Shown piece after piece: positions 37,731-50,900 of a DNA stretch of 64,000 nucleotides; position 1 is the first letter of the stretch, and every line of letters starts with the position of its first letter. Location: contig WBMZ01002572.1 of the NCBI GenBank assembly GCA_013400975.1, positions 1-64,000 on the forward strand, given 5' to 3'. The notes beneath the pieces were generated by a model. It was not told the DNA's origin and ran no database searches. It saw only the letters and a program-made list of their open reading frames with translations. A program made the translations under genes and the position numbers. This stretch comes from Atrichornis clamosus (Eukaryota; Chordata; Aves; Passeriformes; Menuridae).

Positions 37731-40700
37731 TGGCAAACCCTCTCTGAAGGGAGAAACTGGGGGAAGGAAGGGAACATCCACACGGGCTAGTTGCTAACGC
37801 GGTCCAGAGTACCCGCACATGGTCCCCGTTTTCCACCTTCGCACCTCAATTTTTTTGGCCGTTTCGTTTCACAGGGAAGATTTTAATCGGAGTGTTTCAG
37901 ATATCCAGGATAAAACCATGCCTGGTGGCTTTTGTGTTAACTTCTCTATGAAGCGTGCGAAAGTATCCTTGGATGTATTTCTGAAGAGGGCTCCTGGAGG
38001 AAAAAAGTGCTCTACTCTTCCAGCGCAAGAAGTAGTGGTGGTAACGCACGCGTGGCCTTTAATTAGCACTGTAATCCTGCAACAAAAAAAAACCCCCAAC
38101 ACTGTAAGGTGAAGGCATGTCTCTGCTTTAGTTTGCTGCACGTTTACAGCCTCTGAGACAAAGAGTGACGGTATGGTGGGGCAGGTGTGAGGGGCAAGGT
38201 GATAATAAACATTACTTTACAATTGCTCTCGATCTTCCAGTAGATACTGTTGACAGAAGATGAAGATAACATCATGCCAAACACTGAATGGCTCATGATG
38301 GTATTAAGTATTCTCAGATAGTATTGTGGATTTTTTTACACTTTGGGCACTGCCTGCATTTAGTGGAGCACTGAATAAAAGCTTTGAATACAGCTGCAAA
38401 CTGCTGCAAATAATAGTACAAGCACTGTGGGCCTTACCCAGTGAAGTGTCCCACATACATGCAGAGATATGCAGGGTGACTCTGGGCTATATTTTTTTGC
38501 CGATACATTAGCTCTAATGTTAAATTTAATGAAACTGTGCAGTGGCCCACACCATTAATGAAATGCTCTAGCCTCACAAGGTTTTAATCATGCACATGTT
38601 TGAACATTTACAGAAGCACAGCCTGAAACTTTGGCTGAAGAATCACTCTGCCATCAGACTCCTTTTGAATTCCATTTGGAAGCGTAGGGTAACAAGCATA
38701 GCACTATTCACCACATTACCTTTTCTTGCATTTCTATCAAGTCATCCAGCCTAAAAGAAAAGCTGGGTCTTTATCCTGCAAATCCTCCATGCACAAAATT
38801 TTCATTGTAGTCAATGATATCTGACTTAGCAATTGATTTTCTCATTATAGTTCCCATGTCAATTATTTCCCTGGTCTGAGTCTGAGTGTATCTGCATTGC
38901 AACGAGGAGTCTGACCTCAGTGCAAGTACTGTGTGTTAGTTTTTAATCTAGTGAGCTGAAGTGTCCCTAACTGCTAAAGCATGGCAGCACTAAGGGCATC
39001 AACCTCCCAGTCACACGCTCTGCAGCTACTGGGGTTTTGATTTCTTTTTGCACGCTGTATTCCGATCACAGCATGGGCAGCCCCCGTGCAATTCATATGT
39101 TGGGTTTCTGGTGTGCTCCCCTGACCAGTTGCCTCTAAAAGCTTCATTCCGGCAATGCTCTGAGGCTGCTCTTGCTGCGGCACTCTGGGCTAATTGTGTT
39201 CCTGTCTGCTCATCCTTCCCTGAACAACTCAATTCTTCAGAAATCTCCAGGCAGATAAATCAAAGTGATTTACAATGCATGTGGTGTTTTTGTGGGTGTG
39301 GCTGTGCAGACCTCTCTTCAACCTATGTGTCTCATATCCATGACATGGCCAATACTAAGAGCACTGTCCCCAGTCTGTGCCTGGGACATGCTTGCCCAGC
39401 AGTGAACCAGATCTAATTGCATGCCATTAAGTTTCTTTTGTAGGGTCCTTTTTCTAAAAAAACCCTATATTTTTGCTTTTCATTATATCATATGTCATTT
39501 AAAAATTTAAATATAAATGTACAATAATTGAGATCTGAATTCTCTGGTTGCTGATCTCTATTTCTATCCCTTTTATCTGGGAATGATGCAAGTACTTTTC
39601 AGGCTTTGAAACATTGCACTGCCACTTCTGCCACCTAAGCTGACGTTTTTCACCAGGCTTTGGAGGATGCCACTCTTTGTAGCTTTGATAGAGAGGAGCT
39701 TTGCTAAGCTTGTGCCCTGAGCTCCTGCACTGGACCAGGGGGAGGAGGACTACATCCTTTCCACAGGGCAGAGGTCAGTGTCTGTGTATTTCAGTGATTG
39801 CTATTAAACCATAAACCTAAAAGAGGAAAAAAGAAATTGAAAGCAATAATGACAAAATAGCAGCAACCTCTTCCTACTGCCCCTCAAACACATACTCCAA
39901 TGGGTGCACATATTGTGCATGTGGGGATGGGGTGGAGAAGAACAGGAACCCCTTGATGCCGAGAGAGGCTATTCAGTTGCACAGGGCTTGGGTTAGCAAC
40001 CACATCCTGAGCTCCTCTGGGACTTTCCTGTCATGTTCTCTGTTCCTCATCTCCAGCATCTGTTCAGCAGCACCTGGCATCTCTGCCGCCTTTGCGTTTT
40101 GTTTTTTTGTTGTCAATAGTGGGGCGAGAATGTGTTGCTTTCTGCCAGCACAAGAACCACGCCAACTGCTGTTGGATGTCCTCAAGGTACACCCGGCAGC
40201 TCCAGGTCCTCCTGCAGGCCTTCCTGTAATGCAGGCTTCTCAGATTTGACTTTGGCACAGGCACAGTAGTCGTAAGTATGTCAGGTTCCCAAATACTTAC
40301 TTGCTGAAATCTCTTCTATTTAGGTAGTAGCTATTTGGCAACTTTGGATGTTGCTCTTGTCCTGGCATAACCTTCTTCTGTAACTATACCTCAGGATTAA
40401 TTGTATTTGCTTAAGAAGTTGGCAGGATTGTGATTTGCCTTCTGCCTACTTGCTCCAAATTGGTAAGTCTAATAAATTGTTGTGAGGTGTGTTATGATAT
40501 TGTAACGATGACAAATATCAACCTTTTTGTTATCAAGTTCTTTATCATTTGCCATCTGCCAGGCTGTATGACGTTGCATGGCGTAAACTTGGCATGGTGT
40601 TCCTGACTGAATTTCAAATATAATTTGGTCAGAGGAAGTGCTTATAATCTATGGTAGTTGTTTCTAACTTAAATTAAAATGCATGTGGAGCAAGTTAGGA

Positions 40701-43700
40701 TTTAGAATTGGTTAATCCAATAGTATGTAGCTGTGCAACACCTTATCAAAACACTCAAAACTGAGCCAGAAGGAGACAGCAAATAAGAGGCAGCTTACTC
40801 AGTGACCTTTCTGGTTTAAATCACATAGGTATCCATCTGTCAGGCAGTACAAACTTTCAGGAATATCTTGTTGTTTCAGTGATTCTGTTGGATGTTGCTT
40901 CTGCTATTGACTACAGAATCACTCAGTTATCTTATCTCTGGTGGGTGCACTTCTATCTACAAAGGAACATCTCCAGCCCTGTTCTTGTGCCTCAGCTAAC
41001 ACTGAAGGCTATGACTAAGATTTCTGACTGTTTTAGGATGATATGCTATTCAATGTCTTTATCTTCTGTTATCCAAGGAAAGATGTTTATCTGGAGGTAC
41101 CTGGACCCTGTGTGCTAGCCGCTCATCTGGAGCCATGCTTTCAAAATCCAGTCAGGTTGGGTCAGGTTCTGAGTTTGCCTCAGCAGAGATGCAAGTTGAC
41201 TTTGGTTCAAACAGGACATGAGGAAATGCAGGGCTAACATTTGCTTCACATTAGTCTTTTGAAATTCCTTTCTACCTTTATACTGAGCATGAGCTCATTT
41301 TGCAATTTTCTGGACAGATTTGTGCACCTTGTCCTGAATATGATAAATGGCATCCTCAATATGATTTGTGATTTCTAGTGCTTTATGGACTCACTCATTT
41401 TCACCGTGGTTTACTTCTACCCATATTCATGAATGTAAGAGTTTCATCAGCAAGCTCTTTTTATTTTTTATTTTTCCAATTTCCAATTGGAGTGGAGTCC
41501 TGTTTGTGCCTTGAGGACAAATAGCCTTCAAATCCAGTAGAGGTTGTACCACATTCTTTGTTACTCTCCAGTATTTTCATTAGGGTGTTTCTGAGACTCT
41601 TTTTCTTAATTCCCAGAAACTTTTCACTTGCCAGGCATCCTAGTGGCACTATGAATTATCCCAATGATTCTCTGAATAGAGCACTTAGCTGAAGCCAATT
41701 ACAGGATGAAGTTGCTTAGGTATGTTTCCCTGCCCATGAATGTATAGGACACTGCCTTGTTTTGGTATCTTTCCATTATATAATCTACAATGCTGTCAAC
41801 AAAATTCCTTTTCCACTTAATACCTCCTTTATAAGTTAATGGCCTAATTTAGCTTTTCCTCTCCTTATGTTTTCAATTCCACACTCATGCTTGCTCCTTT
41901 TTCTACATTTTGTGACTATTTTTGACCTCAATTGACAGGATCATCCAAAATTGTGTCAGCTCATCTGAAACGTCCAAGACCTAAAACTTCATGTTTCTAT
42001 ACTTAGTCTGAAAATCCTTTACCTTGGCTGAATAGGTAGTTTGCTGTATAGATTAGAACAGTAGGGATCTCGTCTCTAGGTATTATTCCAATGCAAGTGT
42101 GCTGCAGGAGAACAGGGCTCAGAGCAGCCCCTGGACTAAGCCGAGGGACTGTGTAACCCACTCAGGCCACTGCAGCTGTGCAACCAGCAGCCTCTTCAGG
42201 GAGGGCTGAGTAATCCTGTGTGAGCCTGCTGGGCAGGAAAAACCCTTTGGTTTTGGTAGTTAAGGCACTTACACACCAAGAAGTCGGCCTCTGGGTGCCA
42301 CTCCAATGTGTACGCCTGGAGGAACAGCTCGGGTCTCTGAAGATCTGACCAGCTCAGTGTGCTGCTATTGAGGATGACCAGTAGTGGCTGTTTTGGGGCA
42401 GAGTATCGGGAAAGAGGTGAATCTGGAGTGAGCCGTGGCCTGCTCTGCTCTGCCTGTTGCTGTACCTGTCCCTTAAGGCCTTGGGTGGACACCTCTGAGC
42501 AAGGCCTGAGCTTTGGAAAGTCCTGAAAGCATCCCCCTTGGGGTGCCCAATTTCATTTGTGGGTCTCACCAGCAGCGGTGTGTGTTGCCTTCTCTTTCTG
42601 CAAAACAAAACTGCAGTAGCACCTATCCAGGCACAAGTGTCAAACAAAAGGTTACAAAATACAAATATTAGATGCCTCAAAGAGATGGCCCAAGTAGTAT
42701 GTACAGCCTGTTGTGTCATGCTTTAATTTCCCTGGAAAAAAAGGGAGGACTCAAGTAATTGTTTACAAATTGGCAGTCAGATCACTCCTCTGTGTGGTGC
42801 TGTTAAATCCAAAAGCTACACCACAAGTGGGCCTGACCCAATGTTCTCTAACAAATTTATTAATGATGCCTGACAGGCTGTCTATATCTGGGGATGTTCA
42901 GTTATTAGTCAGAAAATTAAACTTACAGCTGTATCACACGTGTGAAAAGAATACAGAAAAGTACATCTAAAAGGAACCATAAAGAACACAAAAATCAATA
43001 TTGCAGGGGTAATGGCATTCTTGCTAATACTCAGTTGCTGAAAAAACTTGGCTGTTTTTTTTTTTAAACTAATTTCTTATTGTTTGTTTAAGAGTTTAAC
43101 TAAACCCAGTTGAGTTGCCTTTGGTTTGGGATGATAAGACTGAAATCAATTAAGAAAAGTATATGGGAGTTTTTGCGTTATTACTCAATTTGTTTCTCCC
43201 CTTATTCCATAGAAATTTTGTAACTCCACGAGTCCCACCTTCCGTCAGTGAAGACAAGGGTAATTTTGCCCTGGAGCAGCCTCCATCCACAGCTGCGTCA
43301 GCTCCTTCTACTCCCAGTGCTCAAGTGCTTTGGTGGGAATGAGGGGGGATTTCAGTAACCCTAAGGAAGCATACCCCAGTTCCTAGGAGGCTGAAAATTG
43401 TCGGCAGCATAGATGATACAGAGGATGTTATTGTCGGCACGTTTGCCATCTGAGGGCAGATGCTGATGCTACCTGATCTCACTGAAATCTCTTGGAGATA
43501 CAGTGGATTTCTAAAGCAGTGGGCAAAGCACGCTTGCTTGTGGTTAAACAGAAGAGGCCAATGTGTAGGGCTTTTACTGCCTCAATTTCCCAAGGAATTT
43601 CTAATGAGTCAGAGTTAACTCTAGTGTTTAAAAGTAAAATATGGTTATGGCTCTCAAATGCAAGCTACATTTAACAACCATATATTGATTTTTTTCCTGT

Positions 43701-43880
43701 GTAATTTTATTTCCATGAACATTTCTGTTTTCTTAATTAGTAGCCTTTTAAAGAGAGATTTAACATCTTCATTATCAGAGGGTAACTTATGAAACAGCTG
43801 TATGGAGAGAGAGGGAGAGACAGAGAGGGTGGGGGGAAAAAAAGCATTGGTGAAAGCCTTTCTATCTGTACTTCAAGGGG
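37731..43880. other. Intergenic, gene-free
   Basis: About 6 kb of unique, AT-leaning sequence. A CTCF-like word (ACCAGGGGGAGG, 39734-39745) and a GA-rich patch at 43804-43842 are the only items noted. No exon or RNA gene is recognised. Confidence 0.6.
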
Positions 43881-43881
43881 A

Positions 43882-43917
43882 TGTGTGTGTGCACATGCAC
43901 ACGCCTGCACACACACA
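43882..43917. repeat. GT/CA inverted repeat
   Basis: TGTGTGTGTGCA (43882-43893) and TGCACACACACA (43906-43917) are perfect reverse complements around a 12-base loop. Alternating purine-pyrimidine DNA like this can form cruciform or Z-DNA. Confidence 0.7.
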
Positions 43918-43989
43918 CAGACAAGCTGACCCTGACATTACAATTAAGACAAAATAGCAGTGGCAAAGCTGGTGACAAAACTCAGCAAT

Positions 43990-44290
43990 TTCCAATTGCA
44001 CAGTCACCCTGTAACGGGAAGAACTGTTTACCCCATGTTCCTTATTAAACTGAAGTATTTTATTTAATGAGCATGACTCATGCAAGGTGTTCCCATAAAT
44101 CATCAGCTGGTTTACAAACTCAATAACTAGGCTTCCTGCTATAACTAGGCTGTGCACACCTTAAATTATTAACACGCCAGGGCCTTAAGGCAGATCTTTG
44201 ATGATGATGATATAAACACTGTGAGGACAAGGTGCTCTCTCAGCAAAAGATTATTGACTCTAATTACCATTTACCACAGGAAAAAGAAAA
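43990..44290. promoter_or_regulatory. Candidate enhancer with AP-1 and TCF/LEF motifs
   Basis: Unique AT-rich block. GCATGACTCATGC (44071-44083) contains the optimal nine-base AP-1 word ATGACTCAT. ATCTTTGATG (44194-44203) is a TCF/LEF-type site. TAAATTATTAAC and CTAATTACC are homeodomain-like. The block ends before a CTG microsatellite. Support is by motif only. Confidence 0.4.
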
Positions 44291-44367
44291 GAAAAGACAA
44301 TAAAATATGAGGGAGAATTTAAATCTCAGATTTAATTTTATGAGGAGTTTTAAACTCCCAAACTTTT

Positions 44368-44420
44368 TGTTGTTGTTTTTGCTGCTGCTGCTGCTGCTGC
44401 TGTCGGCGGCTGCTGTTGCA
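44368..44420 (+). repeat. Compound TTG / CTG trinucleotide repeat
   Basis: Three TTG units lead into about seven perfect CTG/GCT units (44381-44402), then TCGGCGGCTGCTGTTGC. It is short and intergenic, so coding or expansion effects are not expected. Confidence 0.85.
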
Positions 44421-44937
44421 TGATACTCTATAGTTGGCTGATCTTGAAAGCATGACAGTTGTTAAGCAGAGAAGAAACAAAAAAATAAAACATGAGAGAA
44501 TGCTCAGTTGATGCTATGTACATTCTTTGAAATGGATGGAAAAAGGCCAGAGGGAACAGAAAATGATAATACATTGGAAAGAATCCCAGCCTTAATTGTT
44601 TTCATGTATGTAATGTAATAAAAAGGTTAAAGCACTAATATGCCTGACTACAGTCATTTGGTTTGTAAACCAGAACTGCAGGTCAGCCTTTAAAAAAGGA
44701 ATTGCATACTATTATTACAGGCTTCAATTTTACCCAACAACTTTCATTATAAGAATTCCGGAAGTAATGGTGTAGGGGTTGAAATGCAATTATTTCAGTC
44801 CAGGTGAAAGAGCAGAGACAGTCCCACGTACAGTGCACACTTAATTTCTGTGAGTGCAAACTCTGTTAGAGAGTGGCAAAGTGAGGACACAGACACCGGA
44901 TTCGGCATAGTCACATCCTAAGTAACAAATGAAAATA

Positions 44938-44990
44938 AAACATGCCTTTCACTATAAAGAGGAAATTACTTTCATTTTAAAGGCATGTTT
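44938..44990. repeat. 12-base perfect inverted repeat with 29-base spacer
   Basis: AAACATGCCTTT (44938-44949) is exactly complementary to AAAGGCATGTTT (44979-44990). It could be a hairpin or a relic of a very small foldback element. No flanking target-site duplication is obvious. Confidence 0.65.
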
Positions 44991-44999
44991 ACAATGTTG

Positions 45000-47900
45000 T
45001 TGCTTTTTCAACCTAATTTTTGAACCTATGTTTTTATTAATGCAAACAGCAACTTCTTACATTTTTAATGATCTTTCCATGCAGTCAGATCCCAAAGGTC
45101 CTTGGCAGATGGTACGACAAGGGCTCACTTTATACCCGTTGCTGAAATAAAACATTTGAGGTTGAAATAAGGCTATCATCCTGTCTTATTATGATAATAC
45201 GATCATGTCTGTAACTCTACTGGGAAGAGTTTTCTTCTTCCCAACTCCAAGGCATCAAAATCTTCCCAATTCTTAATTTTTATTACTTTATCTGTCAGTT
45301 ATTTGTGGGTGGAAACAATGGTGTCCCTAAGTTCACTTCTTATCTGACAGTACTTTGCAGCTACTAATGAAGACATTTTTTGTGGACTGATTCTGTGACT
45401 TACACGTGGCAGTGAAATGGAGGCCAAAGCATGCAAAAATTGAGTCAATATATTATTATTTCCCCTCAAAAAGAGTTAGAGCTATTATTTAATTTTTCTT
45501 TCAAAAACTAGCACCTCCATCAGTACCAGTGGGTCACAGATGGAGTGCTGGTTCAAGTCTTAGGAATATACACCATGTAACACCATGTAGTGAGTCACTA
45601 ATATCATGTTCTGCCATGCTTTCCTTGAAGGTCCTCTATGCAAGCTCTGATCAGTCCCACTTCTACTTATCATGTGATATATAGCACTGTCTGAACCAAA
45701 GGTTGTAAGCTACAGGCAGTCATCCTGTTTCAGCGTGGAAAGCTTTTAAGTACTGGTGCTGCTTCAGTTCTCCTAGCAAGAGATGTTGCTGTGGGAAATA
45801 CAGATGTATTTTGTTAAGAACATTCACCCTCAGCACTGCATAAGACAGAGAGATAAGTGCATGCTGTGTAATATCCAGCAATGGTGGATCCTTAGGTTTA
45901 TGTGTGTCATTTCATCTGGATGTTGGTATCCTACATTCATATCAGTACTGAGGAAAATGAGTTTAATGCAGTGCTTTCACACTCTTTGAGGTTTATTGTC
46001 CCAACAATGAATGGGAGATTTACATGAGTAACTCTTGTTGATATTGCTGGGAGTTAGGACAGCTACACAGTGCACATTGTGTATAAAACATATATAAAAG
46101 TAAAAAACTCTGTATGAACGTGTCAGAGAGATGAAGTGAAAACAGAAAGATAAGAGAAAGTGTTCACACATAATAAAGTTAAAAAAAAAATCAACACTTC
46201 TTTGTCCCCACAATTCCATTAACAAGGGATATGGCTAATTTTAATTATACAAGTGAGGAAATTCTGTGTTTCCATAGAAACCCCATCTTTGTTCCTCTTT
46301 GTGCATGTATTTCTGCCTTATCTTTTCTTGTTCACAAAACATAAAACAATCATATGGTACAAGTGCTCTCTAGTAATGGAGATGAGTGCTCTTCCATTGC
46401 ATTGTCTCATGACCACACCGTGGGCTGAATATGCAACTCTGGTTTTACGTGTGACAGACACATTTCAACAGAGTTCCTGTAGAGCGAAACTGCAAGGACA
46501 GGGCTGTGAATCTGGCCCTGCCCTTGTGTTTGTGGTGTTGTTGTGTGATTTGCCTCACATAGTGTCACCTTGCCCACTAATGGCATCTTGAGAAAGTCAC
46601 AAAGTGATGAAAACAAGTTCTGTGTTGTGCCGGAGTAGGAGATATGTCAATCAGGGACGAGAAATAACCAACTAATTAGTGCCTGGGATGTACAGAACAC
46701 AGAGCTGGCCTCTGACGGAGCTGCCATGGTTGCTGTAAGCAAAGAGGCAGCTTGCTGAAAGCACAGAGAAAGAGTGAATGGTAGCAAGATGTGTGAGGAC
46801 AGGTGAAGAAAAGTTGATTTCCAGGTGTGTTCTGGACCTCTTACGTTAGCAATTTATTTACACAAGGAAAGTCTGAAAGAAGACGTCCCTGCAGCAGACA
46901 GCCCTACCCACACAGTCACTAAGCCCATTTCTAAACTGCAGCCATGCTTCAGCACTATCCCCTTCCTGCTGCCAAAGTGACCTGCCACATATTGGCTTGG
47001 TTTTGTGTTCCTGGCTGACTCCATGACTGTTCTGTAGGACCCTTCAAGTGGGAAGAATGCACTCTCTATTTGCTCATGTTCTCTGGCAGCAGCATATTGA
47101 CTTCTTCCCAAGTCTCTCCATATAAACATGCATCTTCTAGGTCTTCCCCCAAACCTGAGACTGTTACCTCTTAGAGACGTAGCAATACCTTCAGAAGGAA
47201 AGCTTATGTCCAGTCTCAAACCAATGGACAAGGATAGCTGTGCAGTTTCATTCAGTCTCCTTACTCCATACCCAAAAAATATGTTGGAACCTTAACCCTT
47301 CTGTTTTGGAGAAAGCCATTTGCAGGCAGCCAGCAGAATTGTGCCAGGGGTGAGGAGACCCTCTGTCTCAGAGGTTTGATGGCAAGGCTGCACCATGTGC
47401 AGGGAGTGAGACACATTCTGCATCATTCCATGGTGAGCTGAGTGTGAGTTTGGGATAGAAGGTGAGAGCTTCAGTTCACATCTAAACCAGAGTCCTGATC
47501 TTTCTGGCAAGACAGACCAGTCTTCATCACCCTTCGTGTCCATAAGTTTTGTGCACTGTCTTGATTGCAGTAAATGGATGCCCACACTTACCATGCAACT
47601 GCTTCTGGGGCAGTCTAACCATAACTTTGACTTATGCTTTAGGGAAGCCTCAGAAATGGTCACAGCCATGCCAGAGAGGAAAAGCAACAGGTGGTGCTAC
47701 AGGCAGAAGAAACATCACTACTGTGAAAGCTGATTAAGCAAGGCAGCAAGGTGGTGATAAATCTCTCATTTCCATTTTTGCATACAGATGTGCGCCAGCA
47801 TTGGCCTTCTTTCTGTCAGTAGTTTACAATCTATAGAACAGATTTATTCTTGGGTTCTATGTTTTTCTTTATGTGCAGGGTGGTTGGCTGCTTCCCGTAG

Positions 47901-50900
47901 AAGTTGACATCAAAGAGCATGGCTGTCGTTTGAAGCTGTTGAAAGTTTTGCAGCACTGGAAGGCCTGGTAGAGCCTTCCAGCAGAGCACATGGGGCTATC
48001 GTTTAACCAGAGAACTGGTGAAGACTCACAGTTTACCTTGAAAGGCACATACCACTGTCTGGAGAGAGAGAAGACGGGTTCTGGAAACAAGCACAGGTAC
48101 CTCTGCATGTATGGCAATAAATGCTGCATGTGCATTTAAGTCTGCCTATTACCTTAAATGATTCCAGGAAGAATGCCTCTCTCCTGGCGGGGTAAAAAAG
48201 GACACACCTTTCCAGAAGGAGATCTATAGCTCAGCATGAGTGGTGAGACACCCTCAACTTCCAAATATATGTGAAACTCAGAGCCACTGAGTCTTAAGGT
48301 GACTGATTTCACCTCTCAATCCAAACCTGCTTTCAAGTTTGCATTCTACCTCTTTCATTAAATATGAATAACAGACACTGTCATAACTTGCCATGCAAGA
48401 ATGTACTGGAAAGTAACAATTTTAAGTGCTACTCTCACTTCTCCCTCCCATTTATTTAAATATAATAGTGTTTTTTTAAGCTAAATGCAAAAAGCGAAAG
48501 GGAAGTATTAGGCATTCTGGGCAACTTGTACAACATGACTCTGTGTGTGGGAATGATATGGAAATTTTAATCTCTTCTACTAGTTTGTTGCTGCTCTGGG
48601 AGGAAGCAACAACAACAAAAAAACTGCCTATAAGTACTTGTTGAAATAATGGCCCCATCAAACCAGATGTTGGCCAGATGAGCAGTCTTTTTGTATGTGT
48701 TCATGTTCCCCTTGCTAATATTTGATTTCTGCGCAAAAATTAAACCTCACTTAGTGCCTGCCTACAAGCTGGCAAGCCTCCAGATTATTAGGACATTTTA
48801 ACACTGTTATATTTTAAATAAAAAGATCAAAAGCATTTGCCATGCCTTTTTTTTTCTTTTTTTTTAAAGCTGCTTAAGCAAACAATACCAACAAAAAAAT
48901 TCAAGGGGCCAATCTTGATTGAGTTGGCTCATATGGAAGGTCTTGCTGAGGAGAAAGTGTATGTTATACTTAGAGGTGTCATGTAAAGTTGTGGATGTGG
49001 GCTCATGCTCTGCTCAGGAGATGCCCTCTTGAATCAGGTGTTAAGGCACCACTGAAGACTGCTGACTTGCCACCAATCTCATCCATTAAGTGCCTTTCAG
49101 TGAAGCATGCCAAGTAGTAAACTAGTCATGATAACCTGACTTTTTAGCCCTTGCCAGAGAAACCTAATTCTTACACAGTAGCACAGAAAACATTTTTACA
49201 ATGAAGATTTCACAAGTCAAAATACCACTGTTTTTGTAACTCTCAGTATCCCAAGGGTAAAAAATTGAATGAGTCATTAAGTTCCTGAAAAGCAATATAT
49301 TCATGTGGGTTTAAGTATGTTCACAAAACAAGCCTTTCCCTCTGTCACAACTCTCTCCCATTACAAGAAGTTCAGAGTGCTTCTCTGACAGTAAAGCTGC
49401 CATATCTGGGAGATGAACTCAGCAAACACGATGAAGCATCTCCTACTGTCCTCCAAGGCTTTATACTGAATGTGTATCAGGACATGCCTCAAAACTCATC
49501 CAAGGAAAATTCGCTCAAGGAAACATTATGTTCCTACAGGTATTTTCTGGATGGCATAATTACGTGTTGGTGGAAACTGGGGTTCTGAACCATTGCATGT
49601 ATTTACACGAGCGTGACTGGGTCAAAGTCAGTGGATTCAATGGTTTAACATTGGTGCTTGGCTTTTGGGAGATAACCTTGAAACTCTAGGGTCTGATTTT
49701 TTTCCAAATAGTAAAAAACCTTCTGTTCAAATTATGGTGAATGGAAACTCCGCTGCTTTCATGTTACTGGAAATTAGGCCCCTTGGTGTCTCAAACAAAA
49801 CACTAAAACAAGTTTCTAAAACACTAAAGCACTAAAACATCTCAGTTCTTCTGTACATTTTGACAGAAAGTAATCCTTGAGCCCAAACCAAAGCCTACAC
49901 TAGGAAATTGCTAAATGCTGTGAGAAGCTGCATTTTAAGTCCTATTCAAGCAAAGAATTGATCTAGTTTCTTAAAATATGATCATATTGAACTATTCACC
50001 AAAGTGTAATTCTACCCCTCAGTTTCAGCAGACCTGTTGAGTATTTGCATCCCAAAGTAAGCTGCCCTTTTATTCTTCATGGCTCAGGATGATGCGATGA
50101 TCACATCAAGTCCTGAGGCTGGATCAACTGTATGTTTGTCTGCTCACAAACTCACAAGCTCACAAACTCTGGCTGTGGCCATTTTCCCTTCTACAAGTCC
50201 CATTAGTACCAAATGAAGTGTTCAAGTGATATTTGGGGTGCTTAATGCAACTAGTAGGCTCATACCTGTATGTTGCCATGGTCCTTTTCCAAATGAATGA
50301 TAGAACTTGTGGAATTATCCACTCCATGTGAAAACCAGTCCTTCTCCATGGCCTTACTATATGCTAAATCCTTGCTCCTTGAGGGTTTTGTTTGTAAAGT
50401 GGCACAGATTTAATATAGCATGTGTTTTATTTTGAGCAGACTCTACATTATAATGCAGCAATGTAATAGAACTCTTCTGGTTGACAAACACTCTGGTGTA
50501 AATGATTTAATTTACTAGCTGAAGCATGAGTCTACATATTATTGTACTGATCAGTCATTGCATACTAAAATCACTCATCCTTAATGTAATGATTTGGTAT
50601 CCCTACAGAGAATTTGAGTCATCAGAAAGTCATTAGATACAGTAAAAAATGAAAATTACTATTACACAGCAGTAAACACTATTAACTGTTAGTTAAAACA
50701 GCATTTAATTTAGCAATGCAACAGTTTACAAATTTCTGCAGTTTACTTAGTTCTCATATAATTGTGACTACAAAGCTAATGCTTCCAGTGCCAAGAGCAT
50801 GACACAAATTTGGGGTGGGAGAATATGATCAACTGTTTCAGCTGAAAGGAAAGCAACTACACATCGTTACAAAGAATCGTGTTAATTTTTATCTTAATGG

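Noticed and set aside
37364..37797. Open frames of about 100-134 codons across the second CpG island
   Set aside because: Same composition artefact. Proteins in all frames are Pro/Arg/Gly-rich without homology that I recognise.
49797..50170. CRISPR-like or minisatellite arrays (CACTAAAACA and CTCACAAA units)
   Set aside because: Only three or four short, imperfect units with no spacers. These are ordinary local slippage repeats in a vertebrate genome.
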